Positions 1-9,881 of a stretch of DNA of 64,000 nt are shown piece by piece (within the stretch, counting starts at the first letter, position 1; each line of letters opens with the position of its first letter). Below the pieces are notes generated by a model. It saw nothing but the letters and a program-made list of their open reading frames with translations. It did not search any database and was not told the origin of the DNA. The DNA lies in NCBI RefSeq assembly GCF_022370755.2, contig NZ_CP092364.2:3038001-3102000 (forward strand), written 5' to 3'. The translations under genes were made by a program, and so were the position numbers. The stretch comes from Mycolicibacterium goodii (lineage in GTDB: Bacteria > Actinomycetota > Actinomycetes > Mycobacteriales > Mycobacteriaceae).

Positions 1-209
1 TCGACGCCGTATCCGGCGAAGGTGCCGCTTTGGTCCGGTCCGAACACCGCGTCGGCACGGCCGGTCCCGACGGACACCCAGCGCTCGGGAAGCTCGCCGG
101 CGGCCGCCAGTGCCGCGTCTCGCAACGCAGCCGTCTCGTCGGTCGCGGCGCCCATGAGTTCGGGCACCAGAACCGGGGCTGCGGGGACGATCGCGATGGC
201 GCTCAGCAC
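1..209 (-). CDS. Conserved mycobacterial protein, N-terminal part only
   Basis: The minus strand is open from a GTG at 207-209 to the window edge, giving about 69 residues that begin with a hydrophobic stretch (LSAIAIVPAAPVLVPEL) and continue Ala-rich. The position next to the DMT-type permease matches the M. tuberculosis Rv2728c/Rv2729c pair as I remember it. That family is of unknown function, and a distant resemblance to class III extradiol dioxygenase subunits has been suggested for it. The rest of the gene lies outside the window, so the function cannot be judged here. The next gene on the same strand (219-1106) ends only 9 bases upstream, suggesting co-transcription. Confidence 0.6.
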   Translation of the reverse strand, partial: MLSAIAIVPAAPVLVPELMGAATDETAALRDAALAAAGELPERWVSVGTGRADAVFGPDQSGTFAGYGV

Positions 210-218
210 GTGACCAAA

Positions 219-1106
219 TTAGTGCGCGGCCACCGGCGCCGGATCCTCGGCGGCCTCGCCGCGCGCCAGTGCGACGGTGGCGACCACCATGACGGCGACG
301 GCCGCGACGAGGGTGAACCAGCCGGCACCCCCTGGCCTCAGGGTCTCGCCGAGCACCACGATGCCGAGCACTGAGGCGACGACGGGTTCGGTGACCGTCA
401 TGGTCGGCAGCGACGCGGTGAGCGCCCCGGCGCGAAACGACGACTGTTGCATGACCGTGCCCGCGATCGCCACCGCGACCCATGCGTACAGCTCGGGCAG
501 GCGCAACACGGTCAGCACCCCACCCCAGCTGTGCACCAGCAGATGGTCCACGACCCCCTTGGTGAGCACCGCGAACACGCCCCAGAGGGCGCCGGACACC
601 ACGGCGAGCAGCACCGCGCTGCGGGCGCCGGTGAAGATCCGCGCACCGATGAGGCAGACCGCCATCGCGGGGCCCAGCACCGCCAGCACGAGGGTCCATG
701 CCTCCCACGGCGCGCGGGCATGGCCGGCGGTCGGGTTGCCGACGGTCACGATGACCGCGACCGCCCCGGCCAGCAGGGCGGCCCACAACCACTCCCAGCG
801 GGTGACGCGCCGACGGGTCAACCGCGCGTTGATCGGCAGGGCGAACAGCAGCGATGTGACCAGGAGGGCCTGCACGAGCAACACCGAACCGAGCCCTAGT
901 GCGGCCGCCTGCAAGGCGAATCCGGCGGCGGCGACCCCGCTGCCCAGCCACCACCGACCGTCGCGCAACAACCGTCTGAACAGGCCGAGATGGCTCACCG
1001 AAGCGTCGGTCACATCGTGCGCGGACCGCTGATGGACGACGTCGCCGATGGCGATGCACAGGGCCGCTGCGAGTGCGAGCAGGGCCGCGATGTCCGCCCG
1101 ATTCAT
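219..1106 (-). CDS. DMT (EamA-like) integral membrane transporter
   Basis: A 295-residue, very hydrophobic protein with about nine to ten predicted membrane helices in a two-half arrangement, as in drug/metabolite transporter (EamA-type) permeases. The second half carries the conserved-looking stretch TVTEPVVASVLGIVVLGE, typical of the helix before the last EamA helices. The reading frame extends upstream to 1175, but I chose the ATG at 1106. It has a strong ribosome site (GGAGG) six bases upstream and places the first helix right at the N-terminus. The substrate is unknown. It corresponds in position to M. tuberculosis Rv2729c. It is transcribed toward the partial gene at the window start and away from the DUF349 gene. 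Confidence 0.8.
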   Translation of the reverse strand: MNRADIAALLALAAALCIAIGDVVHQRSAHDVTDASVSHLGLFRRLLRDGRWWLGSGVAAAGFALQAAALGLGSVLLVQALLVTSLLFALPINARLTRRRVTRWEWLWAALLAGAVAVIVTVGNPTAGHARAPWEAWTLVLAVLGPAMAVCLIGARIFTGARSAVLLAVVSGALWGVFAVLTKGVVDHLLVHSWGGVLTVLRLPELYAWVAVAIAGTVMQQSSFRAGALTASLPTMTVTEPVVASVLGIVVLGETLRPGGAGWFTLVAAVAVMVVATVALARGEAAEDPAPVAAH

Positions 1107-1268
1107 CCCGCCTCCGTGACCGTCATCCGAGTTTGTGGGGCCATTGAGCCTGAAGCCATGGGCATGACGCAACACGACCTGCTTGAATAGCGGTCGAAGC
1201 TAACAGCAATCGGGCGCCGCGTCGCGCGGCAGGTGCGCGGGCCACCGCGCGGAGTACGAGGAGCGGAT

Positions 1269-2597
1269 ATGACAACCAGTGAGCCAGGCGGAGCCACCCC
1301 CAAGCCCACCCCCCGGCCCACGCCTCACCCAACGCCCCGGCCCGTTCCCCGTCCCAGTCGGGTCGCTCCGGTCGTCGCGGCGGCCCCGCACAGTGATCCG
1401 CACAGGTTCGGGCGGGTCGATCCGGATGGCACGGTGTGGCTGATCACCGGGTCCGGCGAACGTGTGATCGGCGCCTGGCAGGCCGGTGACACCGAGTCGG
1501 CGTTCGCGCACTTCGGCAGGCGCTACGACGATCTCCACACCGAGGTCGCCCTGTTGGAGCGGCGCCTGGCCTCCGGTACCGGCGATGCCCGCAAGATCAA
1601 GTCCGCCGCGGCGGCGCTCGCCGACAGCCTGCCCACCGCGTCGGTGCTCGGTGACGTCGACGCGTTGAGCGCGCGGCTGTCCGCGATCCTGGAGCACGCC
1701 GACGCGGCCGCCCAGAACGAGCGCGCGCAGCGCGACGAGTACCGGGCCGCGCAGACGGCGCGCAAAGAGGCGCTCGCCGCCGAGGCCGAGGATCTGGCGG
1801 CCAACTCCACGCAGTGGAAGGCCGCAGGCGACCGCCTCCGCGAGATCCTCGATGAGTGGCGCACCATCACGGGGCTGGACCGCAAGACCGACGACGCGCT
1901 GTGGAAGCGTTACTCGGCGGCCCGTGAGACGTTCAACCGCCGCCGCGGTTCGCATTTCGCCGAGCTCGACCGCAGCCGCGTCGGCGCGCGCCAGGCCAAG
2001 GAGGCGCTGTGCGAGCGGGCCGAGGCACTGGCCGATTCGACCGACTGGGGTGCCACGAGTGCGGCGTTCCGTGACCTGCTGAACGAGTGGAAGGCCGCCG
2101 GCCGCGCCGCCAAGGACGTCGACGACGCACTGTGGCAGCGCTTCAAGGCCGCCCAGGACACGTTCTTCTCGGCACGCAACGCCGCGCACGCCGAACGCGA
2201 CGCCGAGTTCAAGGCCAACGCCGCGGCCAAGGAGGCGCTGCTGGCCGAGGCCGAGAGGATCGACGTCTCCGACAACGAGGCGGCCAGGGCCGCACTGCGG
2301 GTGATCGGCGACAAGTGGGACGCGATCGGCAAGGTGCCGCGCGAACGCGCCGCCGAGCTCGAACGCCGTCTGCGTGCGATCGAGAAGAGGATCCGTGAGG
2401 CGCCGACCGGCGGTGTCGATCCCGAGGCCAAGGCGCGTGCCGATCAGTTCCGGGCCCGCGCCGAGCAGTTCGAGCGGCAGGCGGAGAAGGCCGAGGCCGC
2501 TGGGCGCACCAAGGACGCCGAGCAGGCCAGGGCCAGCGCCGCGCAGTGGCGGCAGTGGGCCGAGGCCGCGGCAGAATCGCTGGAGAAGCGTCGCTGA
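1269..2597 (+). CDS. DUF349-repeat protein
   Basis: A 442-residue protein equivalent in position to M. tuberculosis Rv2731. Residues 8-35 are a Pro-rich tail of PxP steps ([19 protein letters not shown]). The rest consists of DUF349 repeats, recognisable by recurring W-x-A-(A/I)-G-x-x-R/K and DDALWxRF/Y-style helices (for example [31 protein letters not shown] and [18 protein letters not shown]). The C-terminus (about 380-442) is a charged coiled coil rich in Glu, Arg and Ala. The frame is open from 1233, but the ATG at 1269 has GAGGAG spaced six bases away. The molecular function of DUF349 proteins is unclear. A perfect terminator hairpin follows the stop codon. Confidence 0.85.
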   Translation: MTTSEPGGATPKPTPRPTPHPTPRPVPRPSRVAPVVAAAPHSDPHRFGRVDPDGTVWLITGSGERVIGAWQAGDTESAFAHFGRRYDDLHTEVALLERRLASGTGDARKIKSAAAALADSLPTASVLGDVDALSARLSAILEHADAAAQNERAQRDEYRAAQTARKEALAAEAEDLAANSTQWKAAGDRLREILDEWRTITGLDRKTDDALWKRYSAARETFNRRRGSHFAELDRSRVGARQAKEALCERAEALADSTDWGATSAAFRDLLNEWKAAGRAAKDVDDALWQRFKAAQDTFFSARNAAHAERDAEFKANAAAKEALLAEAERIDVSDNEAARAALRVIGDKWDAIGKVPRERAAELERRLRAIEKRIREAPTGGVDPEAKARADQFRARAEQFERQAEKAEAAGRTKDAEQARASAAQWRQWAEAAAESLEKRR

Positions 2598-2629
2598 GCG
2601 AACCGGGGGCTAGCGATCCCCCGGTTCGC
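2598..2629. terminator. Bidirectional hairpin terminator between convergent genes
   Basis: A perfect 12-bp inverted repeat (GCGAACCGGGGG at 2598-2609, CCCCCGGTTCGC at 2618-2629) flanks an 8-base loop. It starts directly after the stop of the DUF349 gene and contains the stop codon of the convergent minus-strand gene in its loop. There is no U-tract, as is usual for mycobacterial hairpin terminators. The symmetry means it can act on both strands. Confidence 0.85.
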
Positions 2630-3275
2630 CCTTGTCTTCGGTTCCGTCGTCGGTTCCGTCGTTCGGCTTGCCCGGCTCATCGGGTCCGCTCGGACGGCTT
2701 CGTCCGTCGAGTCCGTCCAGCAGGTCGTTTCGCTGGCGCCGTGCGGCCGCGTCGCGACGCTGCGCCTCGGCGGCCAGTTGCATCGCGGTGCGCGCCCACA
2801 CCACCCGCGCCCAGTGGAACGTGAGCACGATGACGGTCAGCCACGCGATGATCAGGCCGTAGCCGGGACCGGGGTGCTGGCCCGCGGTCTGACGTGACCA
2901 CACCGCCAGCATGCCGAGCGCACTGGCGACCGCCGACCCTGCCAACGCCACCCAGGCCAACGCCCACCGCCGGGTCAGCAGCGCGAGCACGGAGAACCCG
3001 ACGGAGAACACCAGCGCCAGCCAGGTGAACACCCGTGACGGCAGGGACACCCCGTCGTTGATCGCGACGGCGTTGCCGACCAGCACGTCGAAACCCTTGG
3101 TGCTGCCGGTGTGCGGCAGGAGGAACGAGACCAGCAGCAGGAACACCAGGATCGCGACCACCAGGGCGCGTGCGCCCGGATCGAACTCGCCCGCGACCTT
3201 GCGTTCGACGGCGTCGAGGTCGCCCTTGAACTGCTCGAATTCCCCGTCGTTGTTCTTGGCGTTCAACAGCCACAT
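2610..3275 (-). CDS. Conserved four-helix membrane protein (Rv2732c-like)
   Basis: A 221-residue protein. A soluble acidic N-terminus (about 1-37) is followed by four predicted membrane helices ([18 protein letters not shown], then helices near residues 75-95, 100-122 and 135-155). A charged C-terminal tail is rich in Arg, Asp, Gly and Pro. The ATG at 3275 overlaps the end of miaB by 13 bases, which argues for translational coupling. The open frame continues upstream inside miaB but is not plausible coding. The conserved position after miaB matches Rv2732c. Function is unknown; recent work on mycobacterial division and respiration factors in this neighbourhood was not checked. The stop codon sits in the loop of the terminator at 2598-2629. 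Confidence 0.82.
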   Translation of the reverse strand: MWLLNAKNNDGEFEQFKGDLDAVERKVAGEFDPGARALVVAILVFLLLVSFLLPHTGSTKGFDVLVGNAVAINDGVSLPSRVFTWLALVFSVGFSVLALLTRRWALAWVALAGSAVASALGMLAVWSRQTAGQHPGPGYGLIIAWLTVIVLTFHWARVVWARTAMQLAAEAQRRDAAARRQRNDLLDGLDGRSRPSGPDEPGKPNDGTDDGTEDKGEPGDR

Positions 3276-4810
3276 CCTTCTGCCGCCGGGCTCGGCGCGG
3301 GCGCGCCGATGCGCGGCATGCCGAGACCCACTCCGGTACGGGGCTTCTGGCCTGCCGCGTGCGCGTCGCCTGCGCGGGTGCGACGGTGTTCGATGATCGG
3401 GGCGTCGGCGATCAGGTGGTGCGGCGCCGCGCCGGTGACCGTGGTGGTCACGATGTCCCCGGGCCGGATCTCGTTGTCGCCGGGCAGGAAATGCACCAGA
3501 CGGCCGTCGCGGGCGCGGCCCGACATGCGCGCGGTGCTCGCGTCCTTGCGGCCCTCGCCGGTGGCGACGAGAAGTTCGACCGGGTGGCCGATCTGCGCCG
3601 AGTTCTGTTCCAGCGAGATGCGCTCCTGCAACGCGATCAGTCGTTGATAGCGCTCGGTGACAACGGCTTTGGGCAACTGATCGGGCATGTCGGCTGCCGG
3701 GGTCCCCGGCCGCTTGGAGTACTGGAACGTGAACGCGCTCGCAAACCGGGCACGCTCGACGACATCGAGCGTGGCCTGGAAGTCCTCTTCGGTCTCGCCG
3801 GGGAACCCGACGATCAGGTCGGTGGTGATGGCCGCGTGCGGGATGGCCGCGCGCACCTTGTCGATGATCCCGAGGAACCGCTCGGCGCGGTAGGAGCGCC
3901 GCATGGCCTTGAGGATGCGGTCCGAGCCCGACTGCAACGGCATGTGCAGCGTGGGGCACACGTTGGGGGTGTCCGCCATCGCCTCGATCACGTCGTCGGT
4001 GAACTCCGCCGGGTGCGGCGACGTGAATCGCACGCGCTCCAGACCGTCGATGTCGCCGCAGGCCCGCAGCAACTTGGCAAACGCGCCACGGTCACGGGCC
4101 AGTTCCCGATCGGCGAACGACACCCCGTAGGCGTTGACGTTCTGGCCCAACAGCGTGATCTCGAGCACGCCCTGGTCGACCAGCGACTGCACCTCGGCGA
4201 GGATGTCGCCAGGCCTGCGGTCGACCTCCTTGCCCCGCAGCGAGGGCACGATGCAGAACGTACACGTGTTGTTGCACCCCACCGAGATGGAAACCCAAGC
4301 CGCGTAAGCGGATTCGCGAGATGCGGGCAGGGCGGACGGGAATTCCTGCAGTGCCTCGACGATCTCGACCTGGGCCTCGCGGTTGTGGCGTGCCCGCTCG
4401 AGCAGCGCCGGCAGCGACCCGATGTTGTGCGTGCCGAAGACCACGTCCACCCAAGGGGCGCGGCGCAGCACCGCATCACGGTCCTTCTGCGCGAGGCAGC
4501 CACCCACGGCGATCTGCATGTCGGGATCGGCCTGCTTACGGGGTGCGAGGTGACTCAGGTTCCCGTACAGCTTGTTGTCGGCGTTCTCGCGCACCGCGCA
4601 CGTGTTGAACACCACGATGTCGGCGTCGGCACCTTCGGCCGCACGCTGGTAGCCGGCGGATTCCAGCAGCCCCGACAGGCGCTCGGAGTCGTGCACATTC
4701 ATCTGACAGCCGTACGTGCGGACCTGATAGGTGCGTACGCGCGACGAGCCGACAGCGGGTTCGAGGCCGTCGGCCCCGGCTGTCTCGTCCCTGGTCACCA
4801 TCGAAGTCAC
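3263..4810 (-). CDS. miaB: tRNA-2-methylthio-N6-dimethylallyladenosine synthase MiaB
   Basis: A radical-SAM methylthiotransferase that adds the 2-methylthio group to i6A37 in tRNAs reading UNN codons. Of 515 residues, the N-terminal MTTase domain carries the three cluster cysteines C35 (YGCQMN), C71 (FNTCAVREN) and C105 (VGGCLAQ). The radical-SAM motif CxxxCxxC is C179-C183-C186 (GCNNTCTFC). A C-terminal TRAM domain covers about residues 385-455. The tail beyond the TRAM (about 455-515) is long and low in complexity, ending EGCGC. The start is either GTG at 4810 or ATG at 4801; neither has a clear ribosome site. The gene runs into the membrane protein downstream with a 13-base overlap. Confidence 0.96.
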   Translation of the reverse strand: MTSMVTRDETAGADGLEPAVGSSRVRTYQVRTYGCQMNVHDSERLSGLLESAGYQRAAEGADADIVVFNTCAVRENADNKLYGNLSHLAPRKQADPDMQIAVGGCLAQKDRDAVLRRAPWVDVVFGTHNIGSLPALLERARHNREAQVEIVEALQEFPSALPASRESAYAAWVSISVGCNNTCTFCIVPSLRGKEVDRRPGDILAEVQSLVDQGVLEITLLGQNVNAYGVSFADRELARDRGAFAKLLRACGDIDGLERVRFTSPHPAEFTDDVIEAMADTPNVCPTLHMPLQSGSDRILKAMRRSYRAERFLGIIDKVRAAIPHAAITTDLIVGFPGETEEDFQATLDVVERARFASAFTFQYSKRPGTPAADMPDQLPKAVVTERYQRLIALQERISLEQNSAQIGHPVELLVATGEGRKDASTARMSGRARDGRLVHFLPGDNEIRPGDIVTTTVTGAAPHHLIADAPIIEHRRTRAGDAHAAGQKPRTGVGLGMPRIGAPAPSPAAEGCGC

Positions 4811-4905
4811 GGACCCATGGTACGGAGGGACGCGCGCGAGACGTTAACCCGGCGGATTCACAAGATGCAGGCAGACCGGCCGATCCCTCGGTAAGGTCAC
4901 CTGCC

Positions 4906-5691
4906 ATGGGAAGCCCCGGCGAGCAGCCGCAGGTCGACGGTACGGCGCAGCCAGATGTGCCGATGATCTCACTTCAGGGAGTAAACAAGCACTTCGGACC
5001 CCTCCACGTCCTCAAGGACATCAACCTCGACGTCGGTCGCGGCCAGGTGGTGGTCGTGCTCGGCCCCTCCGGCTCCGGCAAATCGACGTTGTGCCGCACG
5101 ATCAATCGGCTCGAGACCATCGACTCCGGCACGATCATGGTGGACGGCAAGGTCCTGCCCGCCGAGGGACGCAGGCTCGCACAACTGCGTTCCGACGTCG
5201 GCATGGTCTTCCAGTCGTTCAACCTGTTCGCGCACAAGACAATCCTGGAGAACGTCACTCTCGCCCCGATGAAGGTCCGCAGGTTCTCCAAGGACAAGGC
5301 CCGGGAAAACGCGCTCGCGCTCCTCGAGCGCGTCGGGGTGGCCAACCAGGCCGACAAATACCCCGCCCAACTGTCCGGCGGTCAGCAGCAGCGTGTCGCG
5401 ATCGCCCGCTCGCTGGCCATGAACCCGAAGGTCATGCTGTTCGACGAGCCGACGAGCGCGCTGGATCCGGAGATGATCAACGAGGTCCTCGCCGTGATGT
5501 CGTCGCTGGCGTCGGAGGGGATGACGATGGTCGTGGTGACCCACGAGATGGGCTTCGCGCGCCGCGCGTCGGACCGGGTGGTGTTCATGTCCGACGGCGC
5601 GATCGTCGAGGACTCCTCGCCCGCGGACTTCTTCGAGAATCCGAAAACCGATCGCGCCAAAGATTTTCTCGGCAAGATCCTGCATCACTAA
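4906..5691 (+). CDS. gluA: Glutamate ABC transporter ATP-binding protein GluA
   Basis: The ATPase of a polar amino-acid importer; 261 residues. Visible motifs are Walker A (GPSGSGKST, about residue 58), the Q-loop (MVFQSFNLF), the ABC signature ([15 protein letters not shown]) and Walker B ([14 protein letters not shown]), followed by the H-loop (VVVTHEMGF). The start at 4906 gives a 19-residue extension before [12 protein letters not shown]. The internal ATG at 4963 would give the usual family length, so the true start is uncertain. It is first of four genes with the order ATPase, binding protein, permease, permease, matching the gluABCD operon of corynebacteria and mycobacteria. Substrate assignment to glutamate is by synteny and family, not by residues. 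Confidence 0.92.
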   Translation: MGSPGEQPQVDGTAQPDVPMISLQGVNKHFGPLHVLKDINLDVGRGQVVVVLGPSGSGKSTLCRTINRLETIDSGTIMVDGKVLPAEGRRLAQLRSDVGMVFQSFNLFAHKTILENVTLAPMKVRRFSKDKARENALALLERVGVANQADKYPAQLSGGQQQRVAIARSLAMNPKVMLFDEPTSALDPEMINEVLAVMSSLASEGMTMVVVTHEMGFARRASDRVVFMSDGAIVEDSSPADFFENPKTDRAKDFLGKILHH

Positions 5692-5716
5692 CGTTCCGGT
5701 GAAAGGAATCAGAACA

Positions 5717-6538
5717 ATGCGGTCCATTCCCAAACGCGTCGTCGGTGCCGTCGCGCTCGCCATCGCACTGCCGTTCGCCGCGACGGCCTGTGGTGGCGGC
5801 GGTGGCGGCGACGAAGGCAACACGATCGTCATCGGAACCAAGTACGACCAGCCCGGCCTCGGCCTGAAGCAGCCCGACGGCACGCTCACCGGGTTCGATG
5901 TCGACGTCGCGAAATACGTGGCCAACGAACTCGGCTACAGCGAGGACCAGATCGAGTGGAAGGAAGCCCCCTCGGCACAGCGGGAGACCCTGATCCAGAA
6001 CGGTCAGGTCGACTTCATCGCCGCCACCTACTCGATCACCGACGCCCGCAAGGAGAAGGTGGACTTCGCGGGGCCGTACCTGGTCACCGGTCAGAGCCTG
6101 CTGGTGCGCGCCGACAACAACGACATCACCGGCGCCGCGTCGTTGGAGAACAACAAGAAGCTGTGTTCGGTGTCGGGGTCAACGCCGGCCCAGCGGATCA
6201 AGGACGAGTACCCGGGCGTGCAGTTGCAGCAGTACGACACCTACTCCGCGTGCGTGGAGGCGCTCAAGAACGGGGCGGTCGACGCGCTGACCACCGACGA
6301 GGTCATCCTCGCCGGTTACGCCGCGCAGTCCCCCGGCACGTTCAAGCTCGTCGGTGACACCTTCTCCGAGGAGCGGTACGGGATCGGTCTGAAGAAGGGC
6401 GACACCGAACTGCGCAACAAGATCAACGACGCGATCGAGAAGATGGAATCCAGCGGCGCCTGGAAAGAGGCGTTCGACAAGAACCTCGGTCCGGCCGGTA
6501 TCCAGGCGCCACAGCCGCCTGCCGTCGACCGCGGCTGA
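5717..6538 (+). CDS. gluB: Glutamate-binding lipoprotein GluB
   Basis: The extracytoplasmic solute-binding protein of the GluABCD importer; 273 residues. It has an Arg/Lys start (MRSIPKR), a hydrophobic stretch and a lipobox ending at a Cys followed by a poly-Gly linker (AATACGGGG), so it should be a membrane-anchored lipoprotein. The mature part is a family-3 periplasmic binding protein fold (GTKYDQPGLG near its start, then GFDVDVAKYVANELG). The open frame begins at a GTG at 5699, but the ATG at 5717 has a ribosome site (GAAAGGA) and gives a normal signal peptide. It is followed after 18 bases by gluC. Confidence 0.92.
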   Translation: MRSIPKRVVGAVALAIALPFAATACGGGGGGDEGNTIVIGTKYDQPGLGLKQPDGTLTGFDVDVAKYVANELGYSEDQIEWKEAPSAQRETLIQNGQVDFIAATYSITDARKEKVDFAGPYLVTGQSLLVRADNNDITGAASLENNKKLCSVSGSTPAQRIKDEYPGVQLQQYDTYSACVEALKNGAVDALTTDEVILAGYAAQSPGTFKLVGDTFSEERYGIGLKKGDTELRNKINDAIEKMESSGAWKEAFDKNLGPAGIQAPQPPAVDRG

Positions 6539-6556
6539 TCGGACGCTGCCTCAGCC

Positions 6557-7237
6557 GTGGAGATATTCGACGAGTACCGCGACGAGATATTCGCGGCGTT
6601 CTTTACGACCATCCAGCTGACGGTGTACTCCGCGGTTGGGGCACTCATCCTGGGGACGGTGCTGGCCGCGATGCGGCTGGCGCCGGTTCCGGTGATGAAC
6701 TGGCTCGGGACGGCCTACGTCAACGTGGTCCGTAACACCCCGCTGACGCTCATCATCCTGTTCTGTTCCTTCGGTGTGGGTCAGACCCTGCGGATCACGC
6801 TGGTCGATCCGAACTCGCCGACGTCCATCGCCGACAGCAACTTCCGGCTCGCCGTGCTCGGACTGACGGTCTACACCGCGTCTTTCGTGTGTGAGACCAT
6901 CCGCTCGGGCGTGAACACCGTACCGCTCGGCCAGGCCGAGGCGGCACGTTCGCTCGGTTTCACGTTCGGCCAGAACCTGCGATACATCCTGCTGCCGCAG
7001 GCCTTTCGGGCGGTGATCATCCCCCTCGGATCGGTGCTGATCGCGTTGATCAAGAACACCACGATCGCCTCGGCCATCGGCGTGGCCGAAGCCGCGCTGC
7101 TGATGAAGGCGATGATCGAGAACACCGCCGCACTGCTGACGGTCGGCACCATCATGGCCGTGGGCTTCATTTTGCTGACCCTGCCGGTGGGACTGTTCTT
7201 CGGTTGGCTCGGAAAGAAACTGGCGGTGGCGCGATGA
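6557..7237 (+). CDS. gluC: Glutamate ABC transporter permease GluC
   Basis: A 226-residue inner-membrane permease with a short cytoplasmic N-terminus and about five helices. It carries the amino-acid permease EAA loop (GQAEAARSLGFTFGQNLRYI), which docks on the GluA ATPase. A GTG at 6557 is used as start because it puts the first helix (IFAAFFTTIQLTVYSAVGAL) near the N-terminus. Its stop overlaps the ATG of gluD in an ATGA junction, indicating coupled translation of the two permease subunits. Confidence 0.9.
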   Translation: MEIFDEYRDEIFAAFFTTIQLTVYSAVGALILGTVLAAMRLAPVPVMNWLGTAYVNVVRNTPLTLIILFCSFGVGQTLRITLVDPNSPTSIADSNFRLAVLGLTVYTASFVCETIRSGVNTVPLGQAEAARSLGFTFGQNLRYILLPQAFRAVIIPLGSVLIALIKNTTIASAIGVAEAALLMKAMIENTAALLTVGTIMAVGFILLTLPVGLFFGWLGKKLAVAR

Positions 7238-8133
7238 CGGGCGCATCGGTTCTCTTCGACGCCCCCGGGCCTCGCGCGCGGGTGCGCAACACGATCCTGA
7301 CCGCCGTGTCGGCGGTCGTGGCCGCGCTCGTGTTCGGGTTCGTGATCTGGCAACTGTGGGTCAAGGACCAGCTGACGTCCGAGAAGTGGGAACCGTTCCT
7401 CACCGCGAACCTGTGGAAGACCTACGTTCTGCCGGGTGTGGAGGGCACGCTCACCGCGGCCGCGGTGTCGATCGTGCTGGCGCTCGCCCTCGGTCTCGCA
7501 CTCGGGGTGGGCCGGTTGGCGCCGATCCCGCCGATCCGCTGGGTGTGCACCGTCATCGTGGAGTTCTTCCGCGCCGTGCCGGTGCTGATCATGATGATCT
7601 TCGCGTACTTCTTCTACGCGGCGTACGACGTCTTCGAGTCCAGGTACCTCGCACTGGCCGGCGTCATCACCGGCCTCACGCTGTACAACGGTTCCGTCAT
7701 CGCCGAAATCGTCCGTGCCGGAGTGCATTCCCTGCCCCGCGGACAATCCGAGGCGGCCGCCTCACTCGGGCTGTCGTGGTGGCAGACGATGCGGCTGATC
7801 CAATTGCCGCAGGCCATCACCGCGATGCTGCCGGTGCTGGTGTCACAGTTGGTGGTGGTGCTCAAGGACACCGCGATCGGTTACCAGATCACGTTCGTCG
7901 AGATGGTGCGGCAGGGCACCGTCATCGGCTCGTCGTACGGCAACTACCTACCCGCGCTGATCGTGATCGCCATTCTGATGATCAGCGTGAACTTCGCGTT
8001 GTCGGCCCTGGCGACCCGCATCGAACGCCGTCTCCGCCGATCCAGCCGCGGACCGGCGCCGATGCACGCGGAGGCGGTCGAGCAGGAGGGCGCACCGGGC
8101 TCCGATGTGCTGACCACACAAGCCGACAAGTGA
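7234..8133 (+). CDS. gluD: Glutamate ABC transporter permease GluD
   Basis: The second permease of the importer, 299 residues from the ATG at 7234, which overlaps the gluC stop by four bases. The frame is open 30 bases further upstream, but that would lie inside gluC. It has about five to six helices and the EAA loop (GQSEAAASLGLSWWQTMRLI). A hydrophilic C-terminal tail of about 35 residues follows the last helix (about 266-299). It is last in the gluABCD operon and convergent with recX; the 43-base gap to recX contains no strong hairpin. Confidence 0.9.
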   Translation: MTGASVLFDAPGPRARVRNTILTAVSAVVAALVFGFVIWQLWVKDQLTSEKWEPFLTANLWKTYVLPGVEGTLTAAAVSIVLALALGLALGVGRLAPIPPIRWVCTVIVEFFRAVPVLIMMIFAYFFYAAYDVFESRYLALAGVITGLTLYNGSVIAEIVRAGVHSLPRGQSEAAASLGLSWWQTMRLIQLPQAITAMLPVLVSQLVVVLKDTAIGYQITFVEMVRQGTVIGSSYGNYLPALIVIAILMISVNFALSALATRIERRLRRSSRGPAPMHAEAVEQEGAPGSDVLTTQADK

Positions 8134-8176
8134 CCGTGAGCGGGTGCGGCCCGAGGCGAGCGCGGACGGCGGCCGG

Positions 8177-8743
8177 CTAGACCCGCCGACGCTCCCGCTC
8201 GTTGGCCAACTCCACGCTGACCACGTCGAACGCCATGGACTGGTTGTAGCCGCGACGGGCCAGCATGCCCACGAGTCTGCGGGTGACCTTGACGTCGGCC
8301 TCCGGTGAACCGTCGAGGCGTTCGCGACGCAACTTGTCCCGCACGAGCTCCTCAGCGCGTTGGCGTTCGGCGGCCGGGTCCAGTTCGGCCAGCGCCGCCG
8401 AGATCACCTCGTCGTCCACACCCTTCTTGCGAAGCTCGACAGCCAAGGCGCGCTTGCCCTTTCCGGCATTGGCGTGCCGTGAACGCACCCACTGCTCGGC
8501 GAAGTCCTCGTCGTCGATCAGGCCGACCTCGGTCAGGCGGTCGAGCACCCGGGCACTGACGTCGTCGGGATAACCCCGCTTGGTCAGCTGAGCCTCAAGC
8601 TCGGCCCGGGTACGGGCCCGTACGGTGAGCAGGCGCAGACACACGTTCTTGGCCTGCTCCTCGCGGGCGCGGGGATCTTGCGCCTGCTCCCCGACGGGGG
8701 TGTCCGACGGCTCAGAAGTCAACCGGGGCCGGGAGGACGTCAT
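8177..8743 (-). CDS. recX: RecA regulatory protein RecX
   Basis: A small all-helical protein (188 residues) that binds RecA filaments and inhibits or modulates recombinase activity. It has three RecX helical repeats, for example [35 protein letters not shown] and the C-terminal [17 protein letters not shown]. The ATG at 8743 lies inside the end of recA, giving a 32-base overlap. That is the usual mycobacterial arrangement and keeps RecX expression tied to the recA transcript, including its SOS induction. It is convergent with gluD. Confidence 0.95.
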   Translation of the reverse strand: MTSSRPRLTSEPSDTPVGEQAQDPRAREEQAKNVCLRLLTVRARTRAELEAQLTKRGYPDDVSARVLDRLTEVGLIDDEDFAEQWVRSRHANAGKGKRALAVELRKKGVDDEVISAALAELDPAAERQRAEELVRDKLRRERLDGSPEADVKVTRRLVGMLARRGYNQSMAFDVVSVELANERERRRV

Positions 8744-9761
8744 CGGCTTCAGCGGTCACGACGGCACCGATACCGAGCTTCTCTTTGATCTTCTTCTCGA
8801 TCTCGTTGGCGACGTCGACGTTCTCCAGCAGGAACTTGCGGGCGTTCTCCTTGCCCTGGCCCAGCTGCTCACCCTCGTAGGTGAACCACGACCCGGACTT
8901 GCGGATGAAGCCGTGCTCGACCCCCATGTCGATGAGCGACCCCTCGCGGCTGATGCCCTGGCCGTAGAGGATGTCGAACTCGGCCTGCTTGAACGGCGGC
9001 GAGACCTTGTTCTTGACGACCTTGACGCGGGTGCGGTTGCCGACCGCGTCGGTGCCGTCCTTGAGCGTCTCGATACGACGGACGTCGAGGCGGACCGAGG
9101 CGTAGAACTTCAGCGCCTTACCGCCCGTGGTGGTCTCGGGCGAGCCGAACATCACGCCGATCTTCTCGCGGAGCTGGTTGATGAAGATCGCGGTGGTGCC
9201 CGAGTTGTTCAACGCGCCGGTCATCTTGCGCAGCGCCTGGCTCATCAGCCGGGCCTGCAGACCGACGTGGCTGTCGCCCATCTCACCCTCGATCTCGGCG
9301 CGCGGTACCAGAGCCGCCACCGAGTCGATGACGATGATGTCCAGCGCACCGGACCGCACCAGCATGTCGGCGATCTCCAGCGCCTGCTCACCGGTGTCGG
9401 GCTGCGACACCAGCAGCGAGTCGGTGTCCACACCCAGCTTCTTGGCGTATTCGGGGTCCAGCGCGTGCTCGGCGTCGATGAACGCCGCGATGCCGCCCGC
9501 CGCCTGCGCGTTGGCCACGGCATGCAGGGCCACGGTGGTCTTACCCGAGGACTCCGGGCCGTAGATCTCGATGACGCGGCCGCGTGGCAGGCCGCCGATG
9601 CCGAGCGCCACATCCAGGGAGATGGAGCCGGTGGGGATCACCGAGATCGGCTGGCGCACCTCTTCGCCGAGGCGCATCACCGAGCCTTTGCCGAAATTCT
9701 TGTCGATCTGGGCCATCGCCAGTTCGAGGGCCTTTTCGCGATCTGGGGCCTGCTGCGCCAT
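8712..9761 (-). CDS. recA: Recombinase RecA
   Basis: The DNA strand-exchange recombinase and LexA co-protease. It is 349 residues, the full family length, with no intein interrupting it (M. tuberculosis RecA carries one). Walker A is GPESSGKTT starting at residue 68. Walker B ([12 protein letters not shown]), the L1/L2 DNA-binding loops ([18 protein letters not shown], then [15 protein letters not shown]) and the Tyr/ATP interface ([11 protein letters not shown]) are all intact. The start ATG at 9761 has GGAGAGG nine bases upstream. Transcription is from the promoters described at 9817-9881, and recX follows with an overlap. Confidence 0.98.
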   Translation of the reverse strand: MAQQAPDREKALELAMAQIDKNFGKGSVMRLGEEVRQPISVIPTGSISLDVALGIGGLPRGRVIEIYGPESSGKTTVALHAVANAQAAGGIAAFIDAEHALDPEYAKKLGVDTDSLLVSQPDTGEQALEIADMLVRSGALDIIVIDSVAALVPRAEIEGEMGDSHVGLQARLMSQALRKMTGALNNSGTTAIFINQLREKIGVMFGSPETTTGGKALKFYASVRLDVRRIETLKDGTDAVGNRTRVKVVKNKVSPPFKQAEFDILYGQGISREGSLIDMGVEHGFIRKSGSWFTYEGEQLGQGKENARKFLLENVDVANEIEKKIKEKLGIGAVVTAEADDVLPAPVDF

Positions 9762-9816
9762 GATGGTGCCTCTCCAAGTAGTCGTGTCTGACCGGTGTTC
9801 CGATCGGTTGGCCGTG

Positions 9817-9840
9817 ACGTTAGAGCAGACCACCGACAAA
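9817..9840 (-). promoter_or_regulatory. LexA-independent DNA-damage promoter of recA (PafBC/RecA-NDp type)
   Basis: Read on the minus strand, the sequence is TTTGTCGGTG, eight bases, then TAACGT. This fits the mycobacterial damage-inducible RecA-NDp promoter consensus (TTGTCRGTG-N8-TANNNT), recognised through the PafBC activator, at every specified position. It ends 56 bases before the recA ATG. Assignment is by motif match only. Confidence 0.88.
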
Positions 9841-9865
9841 TCCGGTCGAACACTCCCCACAGTAG

Positions 9866-9881
9866 ACGAACACCTGTTCGA
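9866..9881. promoter_or_regulatory. LexA (SOS) box upstream of recA
   Basis: ACGAACACCTGTTCGA matches the mycobacterial SOS box (TCGAAC-N4-GTTCGA) in 15 defined or free positions, with one mismatch at the first base. It lies between the recA damage promoter and the divergent hypA gene, 105 bases from the recA start. A further half-site (TCGAAC) lies at 9846-9851. It would repress the second, LexA-controlled recA promoter. An effect on the divergent hydrogenase operon is possible but not shown. Confidence 0.85.

Noticed and set aside
3276..3959. Upstream extension of the Rv2732c-like membrane protein
   Set aside because: Lies entirely inside miaB on the same strand in a different frame and has Arg/Pro-rich shadow composition.
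3359..4894. Long open frame antisense to miaB
   Set aside because: Reads as a shadow of the high-GC third-position bias; no domain, and miaB motifs are complete on the other strand.
8134..8176. Terminator between gluD and recX
   Set aside because: Only a 6-bp GCGGGT/ACCCGC pairing with a long loop; not counted.
8712..9761. Possible RecA intein
   Set aside because: The reading frame is continuous at 349 residues, the normal RecA length, with no inserted splicing motifs.
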